From Balneolaceae bacterium (lineage in GTDB: Bacteria > Bacteroidota > Rhodothermia > Balneolales > Balneolaceae): a DNA stretch of 64,000 nt. The DNA is taken from positions 44,924 through 108,923 of the forward strand of contig JAEPQH010000012.1 in assembly GCA_017640605.1 (NCBI GenBank). The letters run 5' to 3'. The translations under genes were made by a program, and so were the position numbers. Below, one piece after another: positions 10,801-19,582 of the stretch (the first letter of the stretch is position 1; the number at the start of each line of letters is the position of its first letter). Under the pieces are notes generated by a model. The model was not told the origin of the DNA and searched no databases. It saw only the letters and a list, made by a program, of their open reading frames with translations.

Positions 10801-11190
10801 TGTAACTGTACCGGAAACTGTTCCTTCTACATCGGTTGATTGCTCATTGCCGGTAGCGATTGGTTTGAGAAGAAAGTTTCTGTTACCTATTTGTGTGTAT
10901 TCCAGCTCTGCTATTTCTAACACTTTATATAGAGCATCTTCGAACTTTTCTGTATCTAAAATTGATGCTGGAAGTCGAAGGTCTGAGTTCAATACACTTT
11001 CGTAAACGAAGGTAACATTGAATCGATTCTCTAAGGTTTTTAGAGCTTCCTCTAAGGTTACTTGCTGTTCATCCGAAGCTTCTACTTTTGCTTCCTGAGC
11101 ATATCCTTCTATGGTGCCGTATTGAGAAAATGATACAATAAAAGTTATCATTACCAGAGCCAGATAGAACCTAAGTTCCTTTTTTTTCAT
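7849..11190 (-). CDS. susC: SusC/RagA family TonB-dependent receptor with STN signalling domain
   Basis: This 1113-residue outer-membrane transporter imports glycan oligosaccharides using TonB energy. In order it has a signal peptide (to about 32), an STN domain (about 44-110) that contacts the FecR anti-sigma factor, a carboxypeptidase-regulatory-like beta domain (about 124-198), a TonB-box-like segment (EELLVVGYGTQ, 203-213), a plug (about 220-330, with GKLSGVQV and VQIRGIGTINNSQPLFVVDG), and a long beta-barrel ending in an aromatic residue. The STN domain, plus FecR and ECF sigma genes immediately upstream, indicates trans-envelope induction by the substrate. Confidence 0.97.
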   Translation of the reverse strand: MKKKELRFYLALVMITFIVSFSQYGTIEGYAQEAKVEASDEQQVTLEEALKTLENRFNVTFVYESVLNSDLRLPASILDTEKFEDALYKVLEIAELEYTQIGNRNFLLKPIATGNEQSTDVEGTVSGTVTDASTGETMPGVNVIVKGTTIGISTNADGGYELNVPSLFDTLQFSFIGFEVLEIPMNGRTTIDVALEPELVLGEELLVVGYGTQTKRDLTGSVGRVSTDDIADATYLSADQALQGKLSGVQVIPFSGKPGDGVTVQIRGIGTINNSQPLFVVDGFPINGGLSAINVDDIETIDVLKDASAAAIYGARGANGVVIITTKRGTPGQMEIDIEAYTGIQELENPIQVLSAPQLAQLNNEARINGGESRLNPAYSNPSAVPNTTNWLDHIFREAAISNVGVSVSGGSEALKYNVSGGYLTQDGVIIASGFDRKSLRINLDADVSDILKIGNSFTYSLSDFQNEGGGGLVGSAISSLPNQAIIRNGTYSGPEGIAEFSGDITNPVGLANVNESRENKHRLINNLNASLQLSESVSFKSEFGIDIAYELSRSWNPKYSWGVKENPNSSLFEASFTRTDWIWDNTVTFDKDFDEHRITALGGVSVQKSNNRFIGAFGQEFISDVANQLDNIQGDEDVFGSVSEFGLFSYIGRLNYGYQSKYLVTVTSRYDGSSRFGENNRYGFFPSASFAWRLSQESFMPAIKGVSDIKLRVGHGVTGNQESIPAFGFIALLDPTYNYSFGNETVPAIIPQNLPNDDLRWERVVQSNVGLDLILFEGSTDVTIEFYQRETEDMLLISPIPITSGYFDAQRPVLNIGEIRNKGFEFSINHTLNSSSFQWTTSVNISRNINEIIRLSGANGDDPIPAGQLTFSKFASRLEVGQAIGAFYGFETDGIFQNWEEVYAHAEQNQDPNLGRGYSSSTRYTAPGDIRYKDLNGDGIINDQDRTFLGNPNPEIYYGWTNTLNYKNFDLNIFIQGSYGGEIFNANRLFNESMTTASNQLTSTLDRWRGEGSSTTVPRATTTDPNNNLRVSDRYIEDGSFLRIKNLTFGYSIPKKITQRVGIRQFRVYTSIQNLYTITNYSGFDPEVGSSGIDNSVYPQSRTITGGFKLGF

Positions 11191-11241
11191 AATAAATTCG
11201 TTTCGATGTTAACTCCAACTTGTACTATTACCCGCATCGAT

Positions 11242-12303
11242 TTACTCTCCTATGGTTACGGTATTTTCATTAAGGGAAACTTTTTGATTTAGAATCTCTT
11301 CCAGCGCATTTATGAATACTGAGAGATTATTATTTGGCAATGAACCCGAAATGAGCAGGTGTTTATACTGATCCTGTTCGAACACAAATTCTACATTGTA
11401 AATATGCCCCAGCCTTTTTGAAATCTCTTCGAGAGAACTTCGATCGAACACCAATTTACTTTCTGTCCATGACACATAGATTTCGCCATTGGCATTTTCA
11501 GTACTGATTTTTTGGGATGATGGAGACCATACACTCAACTCACCGGGTTTCATCAAATAAGTATCAAGCACTTGCTCTTGATCAATTAAATCCACTTTAA
11601 CAGAACCTTCCTCTAAATAAACCTCCGTTTTATCAGAATATGCATTCACATTAAAGGTGGTACCAAGCACAGATACTTCCCCATTATCTAAATGAACTTT
11701 AAACGTTCGCTCCTGATCTCCTTCCAATCGATTTACTTGGAAATAAGCCTCACCTTTTAGCCAAACTTCCATATCGCCGTTTTGTGATTGTGAAGGAAAC
11801 CGTAATTGAGAATTAGCATTTAATGTGATCTTTGACCCATCAGATAAGGTCAATATTTTCAGTTCTCCTAAATCGGTCGAAGTAATCGTGTATTCTTTAA
11901 CTACCGTTTCAATTTCATTGCTATCAAAAAAGCCGGATTGAGCTACCTTAAAAACAATGGAAACGACAACAAGCATGAGAATTGCAGCAGCAATCTTTGG
12001 AATAGCTCGTCGAACCGAATTTCTTGGTGCGTGCAGTGCCTGAAGTCGTTCAACTTTTGAATAAGAATCAATCGACTGATTCAACTTTTTGAGCTCTCCA
12101 TCGATATCAAGCCCCGTTGCAGGTAAAAACCCAAGATTATTGTGGATTTTTCTCAAGCTATCCGCCAGTTCTTTATTCTTGGCCTCAGCTTCTTCCCATG
12201 TTTTCCACTGTTCGGATTCTGCTGCGGAAGCATTTCCTTCGAGCCAACGCATGAAGGAAGCGGTTCCAAGTAAACGTTCAATTTCTTCCTGATTTCCAGA
12301 CAT
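11242..12303 (-). CDS. FecR family anti-sigma factor
   Basis: This 353-residue protein has a cytoplasmic N-terminal part, one transmembrane helix near residues 102-120 (IPKIAAAILMLVVVSIVFKV), a periplasmic FecR domain (about 135-240, with LSDGSKITLNANSQLRFP and GEAYFQV), and a C-terminal STN-like DUF4974-type domain (about 275-350, RSSLEEISKRLGHIYNVEF). It should hold the upstream ECF sigma factor inactive until the SusC STN domain signals that ligand is bound. The order sigma, fecR, susC is the standard arrangement. Confidence 0.94.
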   Translation of the reverse strand: MSGNQEEIERLLGTASFMRWLEGNASAAESEQWKTWEEAEAKNKELADSLRKIHNNLGFLPATGLDIDGELKKLNQSIDSYSKVERLQALHAPRNSVRRAIPKIAAAILMLVVVSIVFKVAQSGFFDSNEIETVVKEYTITSTDLGELKILTLSDGSKITLNANSQLRFPSQSQNGDMEVWLKGEAYFQVNRLEGDQERTFKVHLDNGEVSVLGTTFNVNAYSDKTEVYLEEGSVKVDLIDQEQVLDTYLMKPGELSVWSPSSQKISTENANGEIYVSWTESKLVFDRSSLEEISKRLGHIYNVEFVFEQDQYKHLLISGSLPNNNLSVFINALEEILNQKVSLNENTVTIGE

Positions 12304-12412
12304 ATTTTATTATTTAGAGTTACTCACTTGTTGTAGGTGAGAAAAAAAACGACTCCAACTTTTACTACAAGACGTTAAATAAAACCCGGAGTACTCAATT
12401 TTTTTAAGTTTT

Positions 12413-13036
12413 TTATCCGGTTACTTCCATCGATCGCAGAATTACTATTAATGTGCTCAATCCCAGTGTTTTAACAATTCCCCGAAGATTGATAATCGCT
12501 CTTGATATGTTGTTTTTTACGCTTTGGTGATTAATTCCGATCACTTCGGCAATCTCTTTATTAGAAAGCCCATTGTAGTACCGAAGAAATAAAGTCTCTC
12601 GCTGCTTGTTGTTCAATTGGTTTAAAGCAATGATCAATTGTTGCTTCAACTCCTCAGTTACATCCTCTTTAAAGTGTACATCCTGTACTTCAAACGTTCT
12701 TTCGAATAATTCTGCTTCTATAATCTTATTTCGATTATCTTTTTTCCTTCGATCTTTAAGCTGATCGTATATCAGGTTTCTGAGTGAGACCAATAAATAG
12801 GCTTTCACAGAATCCGGAATCACTAGTCTCTCCCGTTTTATCCATAGCGACAGGAATAAATCCTGAATGCTATCACGAACCAATTCTTTATCGTCTATCA
12901 GTCTGTTTGCATAATCATATAACTCTTGATAGAAATATCTGAACAACCAATCCAGCGCAGACCTATCACCATCTTTCAGATGTTTCCATCTGTCGAGTAT
13001 TTCCTTTTTTTGATATTCAGATGATCCGCTTCCCAT
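12413..13036 (-). CDS. ECF RNA polymerase sigma-70 factor
   Basis: A 207-residue sigma-70 family protein. Region 2 covers about residues 27-95 (WLFRYFYQELYDYANRLI, DSIQDLFLSLW). Region 4 covers about 140-195 (LNQLNNKQRETLFLRYYNGLSNKEIAEVIGI, a helix-turn-helix). Its C-terminus has an extra hydrophobic stretch (LSTLIVILRSM). It is the first gene of the locus and should transcribe the downstream susCD genes when released by FecR. The intergenic space to fecR is 109 bases. Confidence 0.94.
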   Translation of the reverse strand: MGSGSSEYQKKEILDRWKHLKDGDRSALDWLFRYFYQELYDYANRLIDDKELVRDSIQDLFLSLWIKRERLVIPDSVKAYLLVSLRNLIYDQLKDRRKKDNRNKIIEAELFERTFEVQDVHFKEDVTEELKQQLIIALNQLNNKQRETLFLRYYNGLSNKEIAEVIGINHQSVKNNISRAIINLRGIVKTLGLSTLIVILRSMEVTG

Positions 13037-13139
13037 ACCAAATTTTGGGCGTTAAAGAATACTCTAATATAAAAAGCTTGGAAACGATGTGTGGTTGAAA
13101 CTAGAAATGAATAGATGATTAGAACTGAGAGAATCAAAA

Positions 13140-13171
13140 AAGCCGGATAAAATATTTATCCGGCTTAAAAG
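13140..13171 (-). terminator. Rho-independent terminator after T9SS glycosidase gene
   Basis: AAGCCGGATAAA (13140-13151) pairs perfectly with TTTATCCGGCTT (13155-13166), with a 3-base loop. On the minus strand it is followed by a run of six T. It lies just downstream of the gene ending at 13184 and separates it from the sigma-factor-led operon. Confidence 0.85.
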
Positions 13172-13183
13172 GGTTAGAACGAT

Positions 13184-16100
13184 CTATTTCAGTAGAATCA
13201 TCTTTTTAGTTGTAGTATGTGATGAGCTTGTTAATCGATAAATATATACCCCGCTCGATAATCCTGAGGCATCCCATATCACCGAATGGTTTCCGGCACC
13301 TTTATTTGAATTAACAAGTTCAGCAACTTTTCTTCCATCTACAGAATACACTGTTAGATTTACTTTGCCAGCTGTATGCAATGAATAATTAATTCTTGTT
13401 GATGGATTGAACGGATTAGGAAAATTCTGTTCAAGGCTAAATAGATTGGGTTTTAATGTTTCTTCGTTTGGTGTCTGTTGGTTTTCATCAATAATGATGT
13501 AGAACCTAGGTTCGACCATTGATTTCACTTTTATAGGTACATGAACCAAATTCGAGAGCCCGTTAACTACCTTTTTGTTTTGCTTGTCTATCCTAAAATT
13601 ATATTCACCAACTTCATTAAGAGAAGTTCTTTGCCCCGTATTAGTGTCCTCCAAATACAAATTAAACTGCTCATCATACCCAGTCAGATTCACTGATAAG
13701 GTATACTCGCCACTTTGGGTTGCTTCAACAAATAGTGGAATTCTATGCTTAGAACCGAATTGATTCGGTAAATGTATAATGTCTAAGTGATCGTCCAACT
13801 TTCGGCTGCTAACCTGAACAAACGGACCATTCAATGGCTGCAGTTTAACGGCATCACCTAATACAGAATGGTTCATATCTCCATTTTCGCTAAACTGAAT
13901 CCATAAAGAATTTGATAAATCATTGCCCTTTACACTCACTTCAAAACTGGAAATCGTGGATGAACTTTGTTTTCCATAGAAACTCCCACCACTCGATTTT
14001 GAAGAAGTGAAACTAATCGACTGATTATCTACAGCCCCATTATTTTGAACAAAAAATCCTTGATATGGTTTGATCAGTCCGTCTGTTAAGCTACCTGAGG
14101 TTCCATTCCATGAAATCCAATTATTCACCGCTGGATCCCACACATAGGCTACATTGGTGAGTTGATTTCTTGTGGTATTATCAAAATCGATGGTTGTAGA
14201 GAATGGATTTCCAATTAATGTCCAGGCAGAGTCACCTGAATTAATTGTTGGACTCACACCAATGTTATTCTCGGCACCACTTAAACTTAGTGTTTTCGGA
14301 AAGCCGTCGCCTGTGCCATCGTAATCATCGTCATCAAATACATATACTAAAAACCCTGAACCGGCATTAATTTCGGAACCCAGATCTTGAACCGGCATCC
14401 AGTTTGAATTAGAATTGTCTGATGCATTTACGTCCCATACATACACATTTGGAGACCCATGAGGTGTATCAGCACCGCCCGAAACACCTTGTGTCCAAAT
14501 AGGTTCAAGCAACTGATCGAAGGATTGTCCGGTTACCGGTACAGAAAGTAAACGCCATCCTTCACTTCCGCTTAGCTGCATGTCATTTTCTGTGTTGGTG
14601 ATATTCAAGCTGTTATAGTAAATGGCTTGCTGAGAATCACTACCCGACAGAAAAGTATAGAGCTGAATACTACTCGCTGAACCTGTATAAGTGCCCGAAT
14701 CGCTATCCGTTACTCCACCTGAACGGGTGATCGTCCATGTTCCACCACTTGAACTGGTTTGAGATAAAGTGATAGTAAACTGAGTATCATCGGAATATGC
14801 ATTGCCAATGCTTCCACCACCGGAAGTTACGTTTTGCACCACATAGTCGTCTCCGCTGCCTTGGTTACCAACTTCAAACTTAAATATTGAAGTATTGTCA
14901 TCAGCCCCGCGGATGTTGATTCCTTTATAACCGGATCTCCAATTTACATCCATTTTAATACTGAATGATTGCCCCGGTTGAAGATCATGGATTAAATACC
15001 GAAACACATCTATGTATGAATTGGAATTGTCTGAATCGGATAAGTAAAATGAATTTCCATCTGCATCAATAGAACTACTTCCACCATTTCCCTGCGAGGA
15101 AGCTAGTCCTGAACGTCCAGTTGCATTTCCTCCGAAAATCCAGTTTCCGAATCCTTTCCCTCCACCACTGCCATCAACCCAGTTATCGTAGTTCGATGCA
15201 TCATCTTCACCAACTTCAATTTCTCCGGTGTTTGTATACGTAGAATCATTATCTGTGAGGTCTCCTATTCTCAAAACCGTTACGCCATGAGCAGGGATGT
15301 TTTCCGAATAACTACTCATGCTTCCAAGATCTGAGTGTTCCCACAAATCGCGGACGGTAGCGGGAGTTGAAATTCCCAGTTCAGTTGAAAAATTAATAGA
15401 TCGTGATTGAGGCGTATCTTCACGATTAAACAGGGCCACAACCCAATCGCCGTCGCTCATCTGACCTTTCCAAATCTGGCTATTTACGTTTGTTGGGTCA
15501 TTCGATAATGGCTTTCCCACAAATCCATCTTTGTTGAGTGCAAGCATTTCCAAATTCTGATAGAACTTTAGATTATCACCTACGGTATTATATTGATCAG
15601 CCGGTGATAATGGGCCGCCCGCAATCAGATGTAAAGAAATAATAGACTTCTTCTCGTCATCATTAGCCATGGTATTTAATCGAATGAAGTCGCCATCCAA
15701 AATAACACTATCTCGTCCTGCAAGATGCGACCAGTAGATATATCCATCAAAGGTGTTGGCATATTGCGACCAATAAGCTCGGCGAACACCACGTTGGAGT
15801 TCGCTGAATCGTTCCCATCCACCACTCAGAACATCTTCATTCACTCGAAACATGTGCGAATATCTTTTCTCCACTTCGGCTTCATTGTTTAAACTGGGCA
15901 TTACCGCCGAGAATAACATTCCGTTGGCGTCACAGGCTTCTTTAATCCATTCCATAGCAGTGATATAATCGCTTTGAGATCGATCGGGGCCAACCGAACC
16001 ATAATTTTTATCATAACCATCTTCGAACCAAGAAAGAAAATCTACACGAAAGTATTTAACTCCCATATCGGCAAAGTGCTGTACATAGCCTTTTACATAT

Positions 16101-16633
16101 TCTTCGGCGCCGGCACTATCAACCTGTACCCAGGTAAACCATTTAGTAGTTTCTGTAGTGTCAATGATTTGTGAAAGTGGAATTGAAGTTCCTTTTACCA
16201 TTAATCCATCATCAACCGCGTCTAAATTTACCCACAACGGATTTTGATAAATTCCCAAATTCATGCCGCGATCCTGAAGCTCGTTTGCCCACCAGGCGTA
16301 ATCGTTTGTCCAGTTCTTGGAATGTTTGGAGCGATATCCATTCTCGTTATAGGTGCTGCTGTCGTATTCGTCACCCCAACCATCAATGGCTACCATATCA
16401 TACCCATAAGGTTTTAAATGCTGTTCAACGAAATTAATATTCTTCAGAAACAGCTCTTCGGTGATATAATTGGAAGGCTGGCCGTTTAGCTCTTTTTCGA
16501 TGTGATACTCATAAACACTCCAATACAAAGGTGCTTTGTGCGGGTTTGTTGGTACACTGATTAATGATTGCCCGAATACAATACCCGGCAAGAAAACCAG
16601 ACTTAAAAAAAGGATACTTTTTCTATTCCACAT
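13184..16633 (-). CDS. Large T9SS-secreted GH27/clan GH-D-like glycosidase
   Basis: The 1149-residue protein begins with a signal peptide (to about residue 22). Residues 28-455 are a GH27-like catalytic module, closely similar to the lipoprotein enzyme at 3755-5191. The candidate nucleophile is Asp198 (KYFRVDFLSW) and the candidate acid/base is Asp267 (FRVNEDVLSGGW). Residues about 480-680 form a Gly/Ser-rich beta-sandwich resembling a carbohydrate-binding or LamG-type module. Residues about 690-1040 are further beta domains typical of surface proteins. The end (NFPNPFNPSTRINY, GVYIYRL, TTKKMILLK) is a T9SS type A sorting domain. It has its own terminator and may be transcribed apart from the sigma-led operon. 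It probably makes the first extracellular cut, with the lipoprotein paralogue acting at the cell surface or in the periplasm. Confidence 0.85.
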   Translation of the reverse strand: MWNRKSILFLSLVFLPGIVFGQSLISVPTNPHKAPLYWSVYEYHIEKELNGQPSNYITEELFLKNINFVEQHLKPYGYDMVAIDGWGDEYDSSTYNENGYRSKHSKNWTNDYAWWANELQDRGMNLGIYQNPLWVNLDAVDDGLMVKGTSIPLSQIIDTTETTKWFTWVQVDSAGAEEYVKGYVQHFADMGVKYFRVDFLSWFEDGYDKNYGSVGPDRSQSDYITAMEWIKEACDANGMLFSAVMPSLNNEAEVEKRYSHMFRVNEDVLSGGWERFSELQRGVRRAYWSQYANTFDGYIYWSHLAGRDSVILDGDFIRLNTMANDDEKKSIISLHLIAGGPLSPADQYNTVGDNLKFYQNLEMLALNKDGFVGKPLSNDPTNVNSQIWKGQMSDGDWVVALFNREDTPQSRSINFSTELGISTPATVRDLWEHSDLGSMSSYSENIPAHGVTVLRIGDLTDNDSTYTNTGEIEVGEDDASNYDNWVDGSGGGKGFGNWIFGGNATGRSGLASSQGNGGSSSIDADGNSFYLSDSDNSNSYIDVFRYLIHDLQPGQSFSIKMDVNWRSGYKGINIRGADDNTSIFKFEVGNQGSGDDYVVQNVTSGGGSIGNAYSDDTQFTITLSQTSSSGGTWTITRSGGVTDSDSGTYTGSASSIQLYTFLSGSDSQQAIYYNSLNITNTENDMQLSGSEGWRLLSVPVTGQSFDQLLEPIWTQGVSGGADTPHGSPNVYVWDVNASDNSNSNWMPVQDLGSEINAGSGFLVYVFDDDDYDGTGDGFPKTLSLSGAENNIGVSPTINSGDSAWTLIGNPFSTTIDFDNTTRNQLTNVAYVWDPAVNNWISWNGTSGSLTDGLIKPYQGFFVQNNGAVDNQSISFTSSKSSGGSFYGKQSSSTISSFEVSVKGNDLSNSLWIQFSENGDMNHSVLGDAVKLQPLNGPFVQVSSRKLDDHLDIIHLPNQFGSKHRIPLFVEATQSGEYTLSVNLTGYDEQFNLYLEDTNTGQRTSLNEVGEYNFRIDKQNKKVVNGLSNLVHVPIKVKSMVEPRFYIIIDENQQTPNEETLKPNLFSLEQNFPNPFNPSTRINYSLHTAGKVNLTVYSVDGRKVAELVNSNKGAGNHSVIWDASGLSSGVYIYRLTSSSHTTTKKMILLK

Positions 16634-16691
16634 ATAAATAATTACCTCAAAATTTCTGGATTAAAAATTCAATCAGAGATACCTGATTGGA

Positions 16692-16886
16692 TTATTTGAT
16701 ATCAGTGTTTCTGTTTTTCAATTTCTTTATTGCATATGCCCCACCTGCAGCAGCAAGTAAGCCGAGCCCACCGTCTATTGGGGCTTGACTGGGTGCAGAA
16801 GGAAGTCCCGGTTGAGCAAGAACTAATGCCGATGTAACCCCGAGTAATAAAATTGATACCAATAAAAATTTTTGTGCCATGGTCAT
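16692..16886 (-). CDS. Small PID-CTERM-like membrane/sorting protein
   Basis: A 64-residue protein with an N-terminal signal peptide (QKFLLVSILLLGVTSALVLA), a short Pro/Ser-rich spacer (PGLPSAPSQ), then APIDGGLGLLAAAGGAYAIKKL and a basic tail. That tripartite C-terminus (P-I-D-G-G, Gly/Ala-rich hydrophobic helix, Lys/Arg end) resembles the PID-CTERM sorting signal described for Bacteroidota. The start could be ATG 16886 or ATG 16880. It lies just upstream of the T9SS glycosidase, 58 bases away on the same strand, so it may be co-transcribed with it. No further function can be assigned. Confidence 0.65.
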   Translation of the reverse strand: MTMAQKFLLVSILLLGVTSALVLAQPGLPSAPSQAPIDGGLGLLAAAGGAYAIKKLKNRNTDIK

Positions 16887-17170
16887 ATTCTGTTAGTTGT
16901 TTCACCGTAGGTAGGGTCGGTTTTACCAGATTAATGGTAGAAATGAAAACCCCGATTTAGAGTATGACTCATAAAAAAATGCAGAGTACTCAATTTTGTG
17001 GAAGCACTTTTCTGATATACAGAGGGCTTATTTTCGAATATGGGAAAAAGCTCTTTGTTTAATCCTGAACAAAATTCAGATGAGGTAATGGAATTAAATA
17101 AACTAATTGCTTCTCTTCGGTAGACTTTATGGGTATTATCTTCACCGTGATAACTCATTAATCGCAGGTT

Positions 17171-18289
17171 TTGAAATTCGTAAAGGTGACTGGTATTCTA
17201 TTGGTAAGTGTGGCAGTGGTACTTGTGGGTGCCACTTTTTTGTATATGAAACAAGATAAATTCGGTGCAAGTCCGGCTGGAGATCGCTTGGATAAAATCA
17301 GGCAATCGGAGCAGTTTGTAGGTGGGATTTTTGTAAATCAGGTTCCAACCCCTGATTTAACCGAAGGCTATTCGATGTGGGGTGTGTTGTACAATCAATT
17401 CTTTAAATCGAACCCGAGAACAAAGCCGAGTAGCCCCATCCCATCCACAAAAACGGACTTATTAAGCTTAACGCATGAAGAAAACATGCTGGTTTGGTTT
17501 GGGCATTCTTCCTTTTTCATGCAGATGGATGGCGTTAGAATTTTAGTGGATCCCGTATTCAGCGGAAATGCTTCACCAATTCCCGGAACAGTGAAAGCAT
17601 ATCCCGGAACCGATCGCTATGCTGTGGCCGACTTACCCGATATTGATGTATTGCTGATCAGCCATGATCATTACGACCATCTCGATCATCGAACTATTCT
17701 TGAGTTAAAAGAGAAAACCAGCAAAGTAATATGCGGACTTGGCATAGGTGCTCACTTCGAACAATGGGGATATTCTAACGAGCAAATTGACGAACGTGAT
17801 TGGTACGAACAGGTAGCAATCACTGATTCGTTATCTATTCATGTGTTACCTGCCCGCCACTTTTCGGGGCGAGGATTGAAGGCCAAAAATACGCTTTGGG
17901 CCTCCTATTTGATCGAAACACCAAGTCAAAAAATATATGTTGGTGGAGATTCAGGGTACGGTCCTCACTTTAAAGAAATTGGTGAGCAATTTGGTCCAAT
18001 CGATTTAGCTTTTTTAGATAATGGGCAGTACAACAATGCGTGGAGAGAAATCCATCTTCACCCGGAAGAAGTAATTCAAGCAACAAAAGATCTCGGAGCT
18101 CGTCGACTTTTTCCTGTTCACTCCTCGAAATTTACATTAGCAACGCATCCATGGGACGAACCGCTGAATCGAATTAAAGCTCTTGCTGAAGAAGCATCTA
18201 TTCCTCTTATCACACCTGTGATTGGTGAATATGTAGATTTAACCAAGCTTGATGGGATGTTTAAACATTGGTGGGAAGAGATTAAATGA
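17171..18289 (+). CDS. MBL-fold metallo-hydrolase (NAPE-PLD/UlaG-like), membrane anchored
   Basis: A 372-residue protein with an N-terminal membrane anchor (VTGILLVSVAVVLVGATFLY). The start is TTG 17171, or GTG 17186. An in-frame stop at 17159 rules out anything earlier, and the first ATG would remove the anchor. Metal-binding motifs are SHDHYDHLDH, the histidine in LPARHFSGRG, the aspartate in VGGDSGYG, and HLHPEE plus PVHSSKF near the C-terminus. This layout matches the metallo-hydrolase branch that includes N-acyl-phosphatidylethanolamine phospholipase D. Substrate is unknown. Confidence 0.9.
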   Translation: MKFVKVTGILLVSVAVVLVGATFLYMKQDKFGASPAGDRLDKIRQSEQFVGGIFVNQVPTPDLTEGYSMWGVLYNQFFKSNPRTKPSSPIPSTKTDLLSLTHEENMLVWFGHSSFFMQMDGVRILVDPVFSGNASPIPGTVKAYPGTDRYAVADLPDIDVLLISHDHYDHLDHRTILELKEKTSKVICGLGIGAHFEQWGYSNEQIDERDWYEQVAITDSLSIHVLPARHFSGRGLKAKNTLWASYLIETPSQKIYVGGDSGYGPHFKEIGEQFGPIDLAFLDNGQYNNAWREIHLHPEEVIQATKDLGARRLFPVHSSKFTLATHPWDEPLNRIKALAEEASIPLITPVIGEYVDLTKLDGMFKHWWEEIK

Positions 18290-18292
18290 GAC

Positions 18293-18820
18293 CTACTCTA
18301 TAATTTGCGCCCTATCAACAAACCGGATTACAGTACCGCTAATTTGTACATCAATATTAGCCGGAGTGAATAAATAAGTAGCGATAAATCCTCCGGTAAA
18401 TGCTGAACTTTCTAAGGTTGGCTCAGATACAGTAACCGCTGCACTTATCATAGATCCCATCAAAGCTATGGATTTAACAAATAGCATGATAGAATTAGCC
18501 GACGTGTTTCTCATTGATACTTCCAGATTCACGATTGCATCCCCATTATTTTCTTCAATAATCTCATTTAGTTGATTTGAGATATCCACATCAGATTGAA
18601 TGTTTAACGTTGAATTTCCCCACTTTTTAAAATCATAACTGAAATCAGTCACGTATTCATATTCATTCTCATTGGCAAGCTCTCCATCACGTAGAAACAC
18701 TGACGGTGATTGGGAGATGGGATATTTCAAAGAATTCGCTTCAATCGATAATTTTGTACCAACAGAACAACCAAAGCCGGTTATCAAAAAAATAAAAATC
18801 AGGAAATGATTAATTCTCAT
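18293..18820 (-). CDS. Unrecognised lipoprotein
   Basis: A 175-residue protein with a lipoprotein signal (FLIFIFLITGFGCS). The mature part has NGDAIVNLEVSM followed by a hydrophobic stretch (SIMLFVKSIALMGSMISAAV), a pattern seen in small envelope lipoproteins of unknown role. It overlaps the upstream gene by 11 bases, so the two are probably one operon. No family was recognised. Its 3' end lies 3 bases from the convergent MBL-fold gene. Confidence 0.7.
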   Translation of the reverse strand: MRINHFLIFIFLITGFGCSVGTKLSIEANSLKYPISQSPSVFLRDGELANENEYEYVTDFSYDFKKWGNSTLNIQSDVDISNQLNEIIEENNGDAIVNLEVSMRNTSANSIMLFVKSIALMGSMISAAVTVSEPTLESSAFTGGFIATYLFTPANIDVQISGTVIRFVDRAQIIE

Positions 18821-19292
18821 CGTTCTGACCCTTCGTGTTTATATCGTAAAAAGTACCGTTTTGAGTAAGAGTTTTAATCGTATAACTCCCAATTTCTGAC
18901 TCACTCCCGGTAATTGATCCGGCAATCATACCAAAAATCATTGCTCCTAGCTTTACCCCGTGTTTGATTTCTAAATCGATGGAAGTATTGCCGAAAAAGA
19001 GACTTGGATGTTTATTAAGCTTATAAACAATAGCAGAATCTATCGTGCTGCTTACATACTCACCGCCGGTATAGCTGATGGAAGTTGTGGAGTTTTCGGA
19101 ATAAGTATCTTCTTCCTGTTCAACAATCAGAAAAGCAGAAATTGTACTTAGCGTATCGAGCTCAACTTCCGAGACAAAATTACCCAATTGCATGGGTTTG
19201 TTCACGTCGTAATAGGTTAGGGTTGCATCATAAGTCTTACACCCTATCATCGAAGCACAAAACAAAAGGCTTATTGCAATATCTCTACTCAT
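18810..19292 (-). CDS. Unrecognised small lipoprotein
   Basis: About 160 residues from ATG 19292, the preferred start because GAGGAGAGGGT lies immediately upstream, an unusually strong ribosome-binding site for this window. The longer frame from 19328 adds 12 unlikely residues. The N-terminus MSRDIAISLLFCASMIGCKTY is a lipoprotein signal. The mature part is mainly beta-strand with a Gly-rich hydrophobic segment near its end (GVKLGAMIFGMIAGSITG). It overlaps the following lipoprotein gene. Function unknown. Confidence 0.68.
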   Translation of the reverse strand: MSRDIAISLLFCASMIGCKTYDATLTYYDVNKPMQLGNFVSEVELDTLSTISAFLIVEQEEDTYSENSTTSISYTGGEYVSSTIDSAIVYKLNKHPSLFFGNTSIDLEIKHGVKLGAMIFGMIAGSITGSESEIGSYTIKTLTQNGTFYDINTKGQNDEN

Positions 19293-19582
19293 ACCCTCTC
19301 CTCTATGTTGTTGAGCCTCAATTAACAAACAATTCGGGAATTAGCCAATAGCTGGTTCAATTCGCAAACATTCACCGTTCAACCTTATTATGAGAATTTG
19401 CCCCGCCTATTTATCAACATGAAATTGATACTTAGACTATGACGTGTACCCACAAAAAGGCCAGATTTATGGACAAGAAAGTATCTTCCAAACCAATCGA
19501 AGTAGTGGGTAATTTTTATCTTAATTAATCTCTACTTTATGCGTCATTAACAACTTAAGCTTTATCGAATCGGGGTACACTA

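Noticed and set aside
16702..16905. 67-residue ORF in another frame over the PID-CTERM-like gene
   Set aside because: Lacks the signal peptide and C-terminal motif seen in the overlapping frame.
16931..17158. 75-residue minus-strand ORF upstream of the MBL-fold gene
   Set aside because: No recognisable domain, unusual composition, no neighbour relation; likely chance.
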